Below, one piece after another: positions 43,881-52,340 of a stretch of 64,000 bases of DNA. The stretch's first letter is position 1. Every line of letters starts with the position of its first letter. The DNA comes from Salinibacterium sp. NK8237 (GTDB taxonomy: Bacteria; Actinomycetota; Actinomycetes; Actinomycetales; Microbacteriaceae). Below the pieces are notes generated by a model that saw only the letters and a program-made list of their open reading frames with translations, ran no database searches and was not told the origin of the DNA. The stretch is taken from NCBI RefSeq assembly GCF_015864955.1, contig NZ_JADYWE010000001.1, positions 992,001 to 1,056,000 of the forward strand, written 5' to 3'. The position numbers and the translations under genes are program-made.

Positions 43881-44262
43881 CTAGTTCGTCCGCAACTTTA
43901 CGTAGCATGGAGGCGATCTTGGCGCCGTGGGCTTTATCAGGGTAACGACCGCGCTTGAGACCAGAACCGATGCCGTCCATAAGCTTGACGAGATCTTCAA
44001 TGATCACGGCCATATCGTCGGCAGGCTTGCGGTTTATCTTGGCCATGCTTGCAGGAGCATCCATGACGCGCACGGAGAGCGCCTGAGCACCCTTCTTGCC
44101 ATCTGCAATGCCGAACTCGAGGCGTGTACCTGCCTTTATTCCAGTCGTGCCCGCAGGCAGCGCTGAGGCGTGCAAGAAGACCTCTTGGCCTTCATCACTC
44201 ATGATGAAGCCAAAACCCTTCTCGTCGTCGTAAAACTTAACCTTGCCGGTAGGCATGGGCAT
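43873..44262 (-). CDS. Cold-shock domain protein
   Basis: The 129 residues begin with a cold-shock domain (TGKVKFYDDEKGFGFIMSDEGQEVFLHASALP, containing RNP1 KGFGFI and RNP2 VFLHAS), followed by a C-terminal extension of about 60 residues (NRKPADDMAVIIEDLVKLMDGIGSGLKRGRYPDKAHGAKIASMLRKVADELDA) that is conserved in the actinobacterial CspB-like long form. It is an RNA chaperone candidate. The first two in-frame starts (MPMPTG) cannot be separated. Confidence 0.92.
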   Translation of the reverse strand: MPMPTGKVKFYDDEKGFGFIMSDEGQEVFLHASALPAGTTGIKAGTRLEFGIADGKKGAQALSVRVMDAPASMAKINRKPADDMAVIIEDLVKLMDGIGSGLKRGRYPDKAHGAKIASMLRKVADELDA

Positions 44263-44320
44263 GCTCCTTTGTAATCGTGACTCAAGCTTAGAACGTAAAC
44301 GGGCGCGTATCCTTGTCAGC

Positions 44321-44587
44321 GTGACAAATCATTCAACTGAACGTGACCTTCGCATCGAGCGTGTGCTCGCCTACCTGGTCGCCATCTCGATCGCACTCGC
44401 TGTGCTTAGCTTTGTCGCCGTAGTCGTTGCGACCGCAGTGGGCCAAACCGTCTTCGATAACGGTGCGTGGCCCGTAGTGATCACTATGCCCTACTTTGCT
44501 TTGCCTTTGGGCGTGGTTTTCATCATCATTCTTCTTGTGTTGAATGGCCGTCGTCGGCAACGTGAATATCGGAATGGCCACAATTAG
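44321..44587 (+). CDS. Small two-helix membrane protein
   Basis: From GTG 44321 the 88 residues show a charged N-terminus (VTNHSTERDLRIERVLAYL), two membrane helices (VAISIALAVLSFVAVVVATAVG; ITMPYFALPLGVVFIIILLVL) and a basic tail (NGRRRQREYRNGHN). No function is known. It is divergent from the cold-shock gene and its end overlaps the start of the Helicase_C_3 gene by 14 bases, so the two are probably cotranscribed. The longer frame from 44243 would overlap the cold-shock start and is rejected. Confidence 0.75.
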   Translation: MTNHSTERDLRIERVLAYLVAISIALAVLSFVAVVVATAVGQTVFDNGAWPVVITMPYFALPLGVVFIIILLVLNGRRRQREYRNGHN

Positions 44588-46430
44588 CGATGCGGCTCTT
44601 CTGCTCGCCGCTCAACTGCGGGCACTAGACGACGATCAACTTCTTGAGTTGCTGCGATCACGCACCGTGCGCGGCAACTCCGTCAGCGACTTCTTTGACC
44701 TTGCGGATGCCCTTCAGCAGTCCACGTCGGTGGAACGCGTGCTGCGCGATCTCGACCGCCCAACGCTCGCCACTCTCGCTGTGGTCGCCGACACTGCTTC
44801 TCTCACCGCGCAGGAAGTCGCCTCTGCCGTCGGGCCCTTCGGTGACGACGAGGTTGCCGTTCAGCGCCGGCTCGATCGACTCGTGAGCCTAGCGCTGCTC
44901 ATTCACCGCGGCGGTCGCTACAGCGCCCCAGACGGCGTGACAGACCAGTTGGCAGGCTGGCCGTTCGATGGTCTGCCATCTACGGGCGAACTGCTCGACA
45001 CTCCAGCACCATCCACTCTCACGTCGGTTGAACCTTCCGAGCGCGACAGTATCGACAGCATCGCCGCCGAAAACGCGTTCGCTACAACCAACGAAGTCAC
45101 CGAGCTCATCAATCAGCTGCGCTCGAGCCCCGTGCGCGATTTGGCGCGCGGTGGAGTCTCGCTCCCCGACTCGAAGCGGTTGGCGGCAGCGATGTCGGTG
45201 CCGCTCGACAAAATTGCTGGACTCGTCGACATCGCCGAACGCGCTGGGCTCATCGCAACGACCAATGCCCAATGGATGTCAACCGCCGATGCCACCGAAT
45301 GGATGGCGCGCGGCGCGGCTGAACGCTGGGTGCACTTAGCCGAGGCGTGGCATCAGGGAGTTCCCGATGACATCCGCACCATCTTGGCCGACAGAACTCA
45401 GAGCTTTTGGGGCAACGGCGTCGAAGATTATGTGCGCTGGTTGTTTCCCGCCGGGATCGATTCGATGCTCGAAAAAGTGCGCCGGTACGCTCGCGATGCC
45501 GGCCTATTGGGTGTCACCGCCAATCGTCTGCCGAGCAGCGCAGGCGTTGCGCTACTCACTCGCACTACGGCTGAAGCGACAGCAGCCATGGCCGCGGTGT
45601 TTCCGAATGAAGTACATCAGGTTTACGTGCAGCCCGACCTCAGCGTCATTTCGCCCGGACCGCTGGCACCGCAATTGGATGCCCGACTGCGCATAATCGC
45701 CGATGTAGAAACCCGCGCCTTGGCATCGACCTATCGGATCTCGCGGTCGAGCCTGCACCATGCCATGACCCTCGGTGAGACACTCGATGGTATTCGCAGC
45801 TTCCTGACCGAAATTTCGCTGACCGGTGTGCCCCAGCCCGTTCAGTATCTGTTGACCGAAGCTGCGGCTCGTCACGGGCTCGTGCGGGTTGGCCACGCTG
45901 GCGCCGCCGGTAGCTACGTGATTTCTCCCGACTCCGTTTTGTTGCAGTCGATCGCTGTTGATCCCAATTTTGGTGCCTTCGGCTTGCGCCTCGAGGGCGA
46001 CCGGTTGGTCTCTCGCTTCGGAGTCGAACAGCTCTTTTGGGCGCTCAGCGATGCCCGTTACCCGGTTGCCGCCGAAGATGCCGCTGGCACAATCTTGTCG
46101 CTGCGGCGCGACCAAATCAGTGCTTCACACGTCGAAGAACCCCACGACGATGGCCCAGAGAAACTGCTGGCGAAACTTCGCAGTGGTCAGGGCGGCGCTA
46201 CCGGCGACGAAGATCAGGCGTGGTTATCGCGACAGATTGAGGTCGCGATTCGCAACAAACTGCTGCTGTTCGTCACGGTAAAAATGCCGGATGGCCATCT
46301 CGTGCAGTACACACTCGAACCTTCCAGCGTGGCCGCTGGTCGTATGCGCGGCCTCGACCGTGCGGCAGATATTGAGCGAACGCTGCCGCTGAAGAGCATC
46401 GTTGGGGTGGAAGCCACCAACGAACGCTAA
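44574..46430 (+). CDS. Helicase-associated (Helicase_C_3) domain protein, XPB partner
   Basis: The 618-residue protein starts ATISDAALLLAAQLRALDDDQLLELLRSRTV, has several winged-helix-like segments in the N-terminal 400 residues, and a C-terminal Helicase_C_3 region (VYVQPDLSVISPGPLAPQLDARLRIIADVETRALASTYRISRSSLHHAMTLGETLDGIRSFL). It has no Walker motifs, so it is not itself a helicase. In actinobacteria it is encoded directly before XPB, as here (24 bases apart), and is presumed to work with it. ATG 44574 is preferred over the longer frame from 44544. Confidence 0.88.
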   Translation: MATISDAALLLAAQLRALDDDQLLELLRSRTVRGNSVSDFFDLADALQQSTSVERVLRDLDRPTLATLAVVADTASLTAQEVASAVGPFGDDEVAVQRRLDRLVSLALLIHRGGRYSAPDGVTDQLAGWPFDGLPSTGELLDTPAPSTLTSVEPSERDSIDSIAAENAFATTNEVTELINQLRSSPVRDLARGGVSLPDSKRLAAAMSVPLDKIAGLVDIAERAGLIATTNAQWMSTADATEWMARGAAERWVHLAEAWHQGVPDDIRTILADRTQSFWGNGVEDYVRWLFPAGIDSMLEKVRRYARDAGLLGVTANRLPSSAGVALLTRTTAEATAAMAAVFPNEVHQVYVQPDLSVISPGPLAPQLDARLRIIADVETRALASTYRISRSSLHHAMTLGETLDGIRSFLTEISLTGVPQPVQYLLTEAAARHGLVRVGHAGAAGSYVISPDSVLLQSIAVDPNFGAFGLRLEGDRLVSRFGVEQLFWALSDARYPVAAEDAAGTILSLRRDQISASHVEEPHDDGPEKLLAKLRSGQGGATGDEDQAWLSRQIEVAIRNKLLLFVTVKMPDGHLVQYTLEPSSVAAGRMRGLDRAADIERTLPLKSIVGVEATNER

Positions 46431-46454
46431 GCATCCGGGCGTAGTCTAGGTCGG

Positions 46455-48104
46455 ATGAACACAGCACCCGACGGACCTCTTATCGTGCAGTCTGACCGCA
46501 CGGTTCTACTTGAGGTCGCGCACCCTTTGGCAGAAGACGCGCGCCATGATCTGGCCGTCTTTGCCGAGTTGGAACGCGCCCCCGAGCACATTCATACCTA
46601 CCGCATTACGCGATTGGGGCTGTGGAATGCGCGGGCCGCTGGTCATGATGCGCCGGCAATGCTGGAGACGCTCGAGAAGTATTCGAAGTTTCCCATCCCG
46701 CAGAGCGTCAGCGTTGATATTGCGGAGACGGTTGGCCGCTATGGCCGTCTAGTGATCAACCGTGACGATGACGGCGCGCTGACCCTCACTGCCACCGACC
46801 CGGCAGTGTTGCGCGAGATTACCCGCGCTAAGAAGGTAGCGAGTCTCTTGTTCGAGCGTCGCGGCGATCACACTTTTGTGGTTCAGCCGTGGGCGCGAGG
46901 GCAGCTCAAGCAAGAGTTGTTGAAGCTTGGCTGGCCAGCTGAAGATAATGCTGGCTACACGCCAGGCACGCCTCACGAGATCGCTCTGGATGCCGCGGGC
47001 TGGGGTTTGCGCGAGTACCAGCAGCACGCCATCGACAATTTCTTCGACCACGGTTCAGGCGTCGTCGTGCTGCCTTGTGGCGCCGGCAAGACCCTCGTGG
47101 GTCTCGGCGCGATGGCGCAAAGCAAGACCACAACCTTGATTTTGGTTACCAACACGGTTTCTGCCCGTCAGTGGCGAGCCGAAATCTTGAAGCGAACCAC
47201 CCTCACTGAAGAAGAAGTGGGTGAGTATTCGGGCCAGGTGAAAGAGATTTTGCCGGTCACAATCGCCACCTACCAAATCCTGACGGCGAAGCGGAAGGGT
47301 GAGTATGCCCATCTTGCGTTGCTGGATGCGCTCGACTGGGGTCTTGTCATTTATGACGAGGTGCACTTGTTGCCTGCGCCCGTGTTCAAGCTCACCGCTG
47401 ATCTTCAGGCACGCCGTCGCCTCGGCCTCACCGCGACTCTCGTGCGCGAAGATGGGCGCGAGGGCGACGTGTTCTCCCTCATCGGCCCCAAACGTTTCGA
47501 CGCACCTTGGAAGGAGATTGAAGCTCAGGGCTTCATCTCCCCCGCCAGTTGCTTCGAGGTGCGCGTTGACCTGCCCGAGAGCGAGCGACTTGAGTACGCG
47601 GCATCCGCTGACGACGAACGCTACCGACTCGCAGCAACGGCGCCAGCCAAAACTGAAGTGGTGCGCGCACTAGCCAACAAGCACGCCGGCGAGCGCATTC
47701 TCGTCATCGGGCAATACCTCGACCAGATCGATGATCTCTCGGAACAGCTGGATGCTCCCAAGCTGACGGGTGCCACCTCCGTGCCGGAACGCGAGCGTTT
47801 GTATCAAGAGTTCCGCGACGGCGTCACGAAGGTGCTGATCGTGTCGAAGGTTGCGAACTTCTCAGTCGACCTGCCCGAAGCAACCGTTGCCATCCAAGTC
47901 AGTGGCTCGTTCGGCTCACGCCAAGAGGAAGCTCAGCGTCTTGGTCGCCTATTGCGCCCCAAGGAGAGCGGGCTGCCCGCCAACTTCTACACGCTCGTGG
48001 CACGCGACACTGTCGACCAAGACTTCGCCCAAAACCGTCAGCGCTTCTTGGCTGAGCAGGGCTACAGCTACACGATTTTGGATGCAGCAGACCTCACCGC
48101 TTAG
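46455..48104 (+). CDS. DNA repair helicase XPB (ERCC3-like)
   Basis: The 549 residues contain an N-terminal damage-recognition-like region (HPLAEDARHDLAVFAELERAPEHIHTYRIT), then a SF2 helicase core: Q region GLREYQQHAIDNFF, Walker A LPCGAGKTLVGLGAM near residue 205, DEVH box LVIYDEVHLLPAP near 298, LGLTATLVREDGREGDVF with the RED motif, and C-terminal domain motifs ILVIGQYLDQ, VSKVANFSVDLPEATVAIQVSGSFGSRQEEAQRLGRLLRP. It is a 3'-5' DNA helicase presumed to act in repair. The stop overlaps the antisense zinc-ribbon gene by four bases. Confidence 0.95.
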   Translation: MNTAPDGPLIVQSDRTVLLEVAHPLAEDARHDLAVFAELERAPEHIHTYRITRLGLWNARAAGHDAPAMLETLEKYSKFPIPQSVSVDIAETVGRYGRLVINRDDDGALTLTATDPAVLREITRAKKVASLLFERRGDHTFVVQPWARGQLKQELLKLGWPAEDNAGYTPGTPHEIALDAAGWGLREYQQHAIDNFFDHGSGVVVLPCGAGKTLVGLGAMAQSKTTTLILVTNTVSARQWRAEILKRTTLTEEEVGEYSGQVKEILPVTIATYQILTAKRKGEYAHLALLDALDWGLVIYDEVHLLPAPVFKLTADLQARRRLGLTATLVREDGREGDVFSLIGPKRFDAPWKEIEAQGFISPASCFEVRVDLPESERLEYAASADDERYRLAATAPAKTEVVRALANKHAGERILVIGQYLDQIDDLSEQLDAPKLTGATSVPERERLYQEFRDGVTKVLIVSKVANFSVDLPEATVAIQVSGSFGSRQEEAQRLGRLLRPKESGLPANFYTLVARDTVDQDFAQNRQRFLAEQGYSYTILDAADLTA

Positions 48105-48253
48105 GACAGTTCGGGTTGCTCGCCGCCCACCTGCGCACCGCAACGCCAGCACAGCGCCGGGAGCTCGCCCTCGACGAGAGCACCGCATTCCTCGCACACG
48201 CGGGGCAACCAACACGCGGCATCCCCCGCGACGGTGTCGGCTGTGTCATCCAT
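48101..48253 (-). CDS. 50-residue zinc-ribbon miniprotein
   Basis: A minus-strand frame from ATG 48253 to TAA 48101 encodes 50 residues with an acidic N-terminus (MDDTADTVAGDAA) and two zinc knuckles, VCEECGAL and ALCWRCGAQ, followed by an acidic end GEQPELS. The CxxC-N15-CxxC spacing and absence of other hydrophobic core fit a one-zinc ribbon. GGAGAG lies immediately upstream of the ATG. Its stop overlaps the convergent XPB stop by four bases. Coding status is supported by the motif and by the clean fit between neighbours; function is unknown. Confidence 0.65.
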   Translation of the reverse strand: MDDTADTVAGDAACWLPRVCEECGALVEGELPALCWRCGAQVGGEQPELS

Positions 48254-48392
48254 CTCTCCAGTGTGCTCCCGGGCAACCCTGAAGTCGAGGCGCCAGGATG
48301 CCGCGTCGTACAGACCATTGAGTGCTACAACAGCGCCGATCGCACTGACTACGCTGGAACTCCGCCACGGAACCGGGCAAGGAGTTCTTTCG

Positions 48393-49040
48393 ATGCCACA
48401 GTCGCCATCGTCGCCGTCACCAAAGTCGAGCCCATCCTGGCGGAGCTACTGCGAATCGATCGGCGACCGGTCAGGCATGTACCGTGCGCTGCTCGAGCAC
48501 TGGACACCGACCTCCGCCCTCAATGTGGGCAGCTATCTCGATCTCTCCCCGTCGACGAGCATCCCCGCCGTCACCTATGTCGACACCGACCGCCGAGCCG
48601 CCGCGTTCTTCGCCGACACCGAGAGAGTTCGGGCCGAGTTAGACGGCGCCACTCTGCCGGGAGCCGCGGCTGAGATCACTTTCCTCACCGCCAATTTCCT
48701 GAAGCCGCTTGCGCTGGCCGACGCATCCTTCGACCTGATCATCGCCCTGTTCACCGGCCCCGCGTGGGATTCCTGCGCGCGGTATCTGGCGCCGAACGGG
48801 CTCTTCCTTGCTAACAGCAGCCATGGGGATGCGAGCCTTGCTGCGCTCGATCCCCGGCTGACTCTGGTGGGTGCCGTCCACCACCGCGAGGGGCGCTACA
48901 GAATCGACAGTAGCGATCTCGATCGCTATCTGATTCCCAAGAAACCAGAGCAGGCCGGCGCCGAGCTCATTCGTGCCAGCGGCCGAAGCATCGCGTACAC
49001 CAAGCCCGCGTTCGCGTACCTCTTTCAGCTCACGGTGTAG
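48393..49040 (+). CDS. SAM-dependent methyltransferase-like protein
   Basis: The 215-residue protein (ATG 48393, AAGGAG nine bases upstream) looks like a class I methyltransferase: SALNVGSYLDLSPSTSIPAVTYVDTDRRAAAFFA resembles motif I and post-I, and ADASFDLIIALFTGPAW resembles the motif IV strand, followed by a C-terminal domain ending in a SIAYTKPAFAYLFQLTV strand. The glycine-rich loop is degenerate, so cofactor binding is uncertain. The N-terminus is Ser/Pro-rich and variable. No substrate can be proposed. Confidence 0.65.
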   Translation: MPQSPSSPSPKSSPSWRSYCESIGDRSGMYRALLEHWTPTSALNVGSYLDLSPSTSIPAVTYVDTDRRAAAFFADTERVRAELDGATLPGAAAEITFLTANFLKPLALADASFDLIIALFTGPAWDSCARYLAPNGLFLANSSHGDASLAALDPRLTLVGAVHHREGRYRIDSSDLDRYLIPKKPEQAGAELIRASGRSIAYTKPAFAYLFQLTV

Positions 49041-49050
49041 GCGCGTTTTC

Positions 49051-49323
49051 TCAGACCGGTTCGCCCTCGAGGCGAGCACGACGTTTGATCATGAAGTCTT
49101 TCACCAGGCCGACCATCGAAAGGAGAACGAGAAAGGCGAAGCTCAAGGCCATCAGCCAGAGAGCGCCGAATCCGACGCTCAGTGGCCACATTGGGGTGAC
49201 CCCATTGACGCTCCACCACGCAATATCGTGCGACCGTGCGAGGCTCGAGAGAATCGTGATGGCGGCGAGCACGAGGGCTCCAACGCCAAACGCGATGAGT
49301 GTTCCTACGATCAATCTCTTCAT
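49051..49323 (-). CDS. Small two-helix membrane protein
   Basis: From ATG 49323 (GGGGA upstream) the 90 residues contain a first helix RLIVGTLIAFGVGALVLAAITILSSL, a short outer loop with WWSVNGVTPMWPLS, a second helix GFGALWLMALSFAFLVLLSMVGLV and a basic tail KDFMIKRRARLEGEPV. No family is recognised. It is divergent from the response regulator gene and convergent with the methyltransferase-like gene. Confidence 0.65.
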   Translation of the reverse strand: MKRLIVGTLIAFGVGALVLAAITILSSLARSHDIAWWSVNGVTPMWPLSVGFGALWLMALSFAFLVLLSMVGLVKDFMIKRRARLEGEPV

Positions 49324-49422
49324 CAGTTGATTCCCCTTCGCCTGATCCCGATACGGCCACCCTATGCTTAAAATTAACAAATACTCAATGAACCAATTGG
49401 TGAACAACTTGCCGACACGCCC

Positions 49423-49460
49423 TGACCTATCAGGTCACGTTCAGGAAACACGCAGATACT
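49423..49460 (+). promoter_or_regulatory. Dyad and -10 element before the response regulator gene
   Basis: TGACCT-ATC-AGGTCA, a perfect hexamer dyad, occupies 49423-49437, where the -35 box would be. GATACT at 49455-49460 is a -10 candidate six bases before ATG 49467, so the transcript may be leaderless. A second palindrome, ACCAATTGGT, lies at 49392-49401. Autoregulation is possible. Confidence 0.4.
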
Positions 49461-49466
49461 AGGCAC

Positions 49467-50159
49467 ATGGCTGACGGACCGAAAATTCTCATTGTTGACG
49501 ACGAACCGAACATTCGCGATCTGCTCACGACGAGCTTGCGCTTCGCGGGATTTGCGGTGCGCGCGGTAGGGAGCGGCGCCCAAACGATCTCGGCTGTTCT
49601 TGAAGAAGAGCCCGACTTGATCATCCTTGACGTGATGCTCCCCGACATGAACGGCTTCGGAGTAACCAAGCGTTTGCGCGCATCCGGCTACACCTCCCCC
49701 ATCCTTTTCCTTACGGCGAAAGATGACACCGAAGACAAGATCACCGGCCTCACCGTCGGTGGAGACGACTACGTCACTAAGCCGTTTAGCCTCGACGAGA
49801 TCGTCGCCCGCATCAAGGCGATTCTTCGCCGCACGATGCAGGATGACGAAGAAACGATCATCCGCGCTGGCGACCTCACCATGGACCAAGACACCCACGA
49901 GGTATCGATCGGCAGCGAGCAGATCGAGCTCAGCCCGACCGAGTTCAAGCTGCTGCGTTATCTGATGCTCAACCCCAACCGCGTGCTATCGAAGGCTCAA
50001 ATCCTCGATCACGTCTGGGAATACGACTTCAACGGCGACGCCGGCATCGTGGAAAGCTACATTTCCTACCTGCGCCGCAAGCTCGATCAGCACACCGAAG
50101 AGCCGATCATTCAGACCAAGCGTGGATTCGGCTACATGCTGAAGGCAGCAAAGCCGTAA
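49467..50159 (+). CDS. OmpR/PhoB-family response regulator
   Basis: The 230 residues have an N-terminal receiver domain (ILIVDDEPNIRDLL; phospho-acceptor in LIILDVMLPDMNGF near residue 53; conserved Lys in FLTAKDDTEDK) and a C-terminal winged helix (IELSPTEFKLLRYLMLNPNRVLSKAQILDHVWEYDFNGDAGIVESYISYLRRKLD). It belongs to the actinobacterial group of OmpR regulators paired with HAMP-domain kinases. The cognate kinase gene follows after 94 bases that contain a strong hairpin. Target genes are unknown. Confidence 0.93.
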   Translation: MADGPKILIVDDEPNIRDLLTTSLRFAGFAVRAVGSGAQTISAVLEEEPDLIILDVMLPDMNGFGVTKRLRASGYTSPILFLTAKDDTEDKITGLTVGGDDYVTKPFSLDEIVARIKAILRRTMQDDEETIIRAGDLTMDQDTHEVSIGSEQIELSPTEFKLLRYLMLNPNRVLSKAQILDHVWEYDFNGDAGIVESYISYLRRKLDQHTEEPIIQTKRGFGYMLKAAKP

Positions 50160-50168
50160 CCACCCGTG

Positions 50169-50210
50169 ATGGCCAGCCCGACATGTAATTTCTCATGTTC
50201 GGCTGGCCAT
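50169..50210 (+). other. Strong hairpin between response regulator and kinase genes
   Basis: ATGGCCAGCC-C-GACATG pairs with CATGT-T-CG-GCTGGCCAT across 50169-50210, starting ten bases after the regulator stop. There is no T-run after it, so it may be a partial terminator, an RNA stability element, or a processing site that lowers kinase expression relative to the regulator. Confidence 0.55.
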
Positions 50211-50253
50211 ACTCGTTCCCGATTCCCAGCCACGCAAGGTACCGTTCACTATC

Positions 50254-51975
50254 ATGCAGGAGAACATCCCAGACGCTTGGAGCCGCATTTCTTTGCGCAC
50301 CAAGGTCACCGGAGTCACGGTGCTTCTGCTCACCATGGGCCTCCTCGTCGCTGGTGTCGGCACCGCCGCAGTGCTGCGCGATTACCTGATCGAGCAAACT
50401 GACGACAAGATCACAGCCGCCGCTGACGGGCTCGATGGCCGCATCCAATACACGGGCACAACCAGCGACCCTCAGTGCAGCGTTTCTCGCCTGCCCAATG
50501 ACCTCTATTTCGCGGTTCTCAACTACGACGGCAGCATGCGCTGCAATAGCCGGGAAGAGGATGCCTCGCGGCCTGTTCTCGACGGCCTCACCATCGCCGT
50601 AGCTAACTCCCAGACGGAGCCATTTACCCTCCCGAGCACCGCCATCGGAGGGCAATGGAGGGTCATCTCCTACCCTGCGATCAGCACCATCGGCCCCGAC
50701 TTTGTGACGATCGTTATCGCTCGCGACCTGAGCGATTCCAATGCCATCGTTGCTCGTTACGCCGCCATCTTCTTGTTCTTTGGTCTCACTGTCGTCATTG
50801 TCGGTGGAGCGCTCACCCGCCTTTTGGTCACCTCGACGTTTGCGCCGCTGCGCGAAGTGGAAGCCACCGCAGCCCGCTTTGCCGACGGAGACTTCGACCA
50901 ACGGCTGTCTGTTGCCACTCCCAACACGGAAGTGGGGCGCCTCAATCGTTCCCTCAACTCCATGCTGGGTCGAATCGACCGCGCCTTCGCCGACCGTGCT
51001 CGCACCATCGACCAAATGCGCCGCTTCGTGGGCGACGCCAGCCACGAACTTCGCACCCCGCTCGTCACCGTGCGCGGCTACGCCGAGCTATATCGCATGG
51101 GCGCCATCACCAAACCGGATGATGTCGCTCAAGCCATGGAGCGCATCGAAAAAGAAGCTATCCGCATGGGTGGTCTCGTGGAAGACCTACTCGAGTTGGC
51201 GCGTATCGACGGCAGCAAGCCGGTTCAGTTCACCGAAGTCGATCTCTTGCCACTGGCTAATGATGCGGCGATGGATGCCCGTGCCTCCACCGGCCGCGTC
51301 GTCACTGTGATCAACACCAACCCTCGCATCGACTCCGACGCGATCGTCAAGCCTGATCTCACAGCGAATGCCGACACGGACACAAAGGCAATCCCCCTTC
51401 CCGATAGTTCCCCCTCCGATACCAGCACGCCCTCTCGCGGTGTAGCTGCGCTCGCGACGGGCCCCATAGCGGCCGCAGGGGCCCGCCTCTCACGCCTTGC
51501 CTCTCGCAAGAAGTCTGCTGCTGTCGCCAAGGCAACCGCTCGCCTCACCCAAGCCATTGCTCCCGTGCCGAAGGATCTCAACGCCGTCGTCATGGCCGAA
51601 GAGAACAAGATTCGCCAGGTGCTCACCAACCTCGTCACGAACGCGCTGCGCTTCACGACCGATACTCCCGTCGAGATTGGCGTTGGCGTAGACCACGAGC
51701 GTCAACTTGCAGTGCTCTCGGTTATCGACCATGGCGAGGGCATCCCCGAACAGATTCGCGCGAAGGTCTTCGAACGCTTCTGGCGCGCCGACAGCTCACG
51801 CAACCGCGACACCGGTGGCAGCGGTCTGGGACTCGCTATCGTTGCGGCCATCGTCGCAGCCCACCACGGCACCGTACAGGCGCTTGAGACACCCGGCGGC
51901 GGCGCAACCTTCCGCGTTGAGCTTCCTCTCCTCCCCAGCACTCCCAGCCCCGCAGAGGGCACCGAAGAGGACTAG
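50254..51975 (+). CDS. Sensor histidine kinase with HAMP domain and an insertion in the catalytic region
   Basis: The 573 residues have two membrane helices (about 24-45 and 165-190) flanking an extracellular sensor domain of about 120 residues, a HAMP domain (STFAPLREVEATAARFADGDFDQRL), the HisKA box RFVGDASHELRTPLVTVRGYAEL near residue 260, and HATPase motifs EENKIRQVLTNLVTNALRF near 450, VIDHGEGIPEQIRAKVFERFWR and GGSGLGLAIVAAIVAAHHG. About 90 residues of Ser/Thr/Pro/Ala/Lys-rich sequence (about 355-445) separate HisKA from the N box, longer than usual. It should phosphorylate the OmpR-type regulator encoded upstream. Confidence 0.92.
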   Translation: MQENIPDAWSRISLRTKVTGVTVLLLTMGLLVAGVGTAAVLRDYLIEQTDDKITAAADGLDGRIQYTGTTSDPQCSVSRLPNDLYFAVLNYDGSMRCNSREEDASRPVLDGLTIAVANSQTEPFTLPSTAIGGQWRVISYPAISTIGPDFVTIVIARDLSDSNAIVARYAAIFLFFGLTVVIVGGALTRLLVTSTFAPLREVEATAARFADGDFDQRLSVATPNTEVGRLNRSLNSMLGRIDRAFADRARTIDQMRRFVGDASHELRTPLVTVRGYAELYRMGAITKPDDVAQAMERIEKEAIRMGGLVEDLLELARIDGSKPVQFTEVDLLPLANDAAMDARASTGRVVTVINTNPRIDSDAIVKPDLTANADTDTKAIPLPDSSPSDTSTPSRGVAALATGPIAAAGARLSRLASRKKSAAVAKATARLTQAIAPVPKDLNAVVMAEENKIRQVLTNLVTNALRFTTDTPVEIGVGVDHERQLAVLSVIDHGEGIPEQIRAKVFERFWRADSSRNRDTGGSGLGLAIVAAIVAAHHGTVQALETPGGGATFRVELPLLPSTPSPAEGTEED

Positions 51976-52014
51976 CCGCGGCAGCGACCGGATGCCAGAA
52001 TCTACCGTCGAAGT

Positions 52015-52305
52015 ATGACTCGATACCAAGTAGATAGCGAAGCCGTTCTCAGCGCCACCGGAGCGGTCCAGAATTCCATCAGCCGCATCCAAGCCGAAGT
52101 TGCTGGCCTCCACGGTCAGCTCACGAACCTGCAGGGCTCGTGGACAGGGCAGGCGGCGACGGCCTTTTCAACTGTCGTCACCGACTGGAAGGCCACGCAG
52201 CAGCGGGTAGAAGAGAACCTCGCTGCCATCAATTCAGCGCTCAGCCAAGCCGGACAACAGTATGCGGAGATTGAAGCCGCGAACGCTCGTCTCTTCTCCC
52301 GCTAG
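52015..52305 (+). CDS. WXG100 family protein (EsxA-like)
   Basis: The 96 residues form the helix-turn-helix hairpin of the WXG100 family: a first helix SEAVLSATGAVQNSISRIQAEVAGLHGQLTNLQ, the turn SWTGQAATAF containing W-T-G, and a second helix VTDWKATQQRVEENLAAINSALSQAGQQYAEIEAANARLF. WXG100 proteins are small substrates or dimer partners of type VII secretion. No partner WXG100 gene, EccC or mycosin gene is nearby, so this is a solitary member. Confidence 0.9.
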   Translation: MTRYQVDSEAVLSATGAVQNSISRIQAEVAGLHGQLTNLQGSWTGQAATAFSTVVTDWKATQQRVEENLAAINSALSQAGQQYAEIEAANARLFSR

Positions 52306-52340
52306 CAGCACGCCTCCGCACGCTGACAGCAAGCTCCGGC

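Noticed and set aside
50107..51045. 312-codon minus-strand open frame in the sensor kinase
   Set aside because: Antisense shadow; kinase motifs fill the plus strand.
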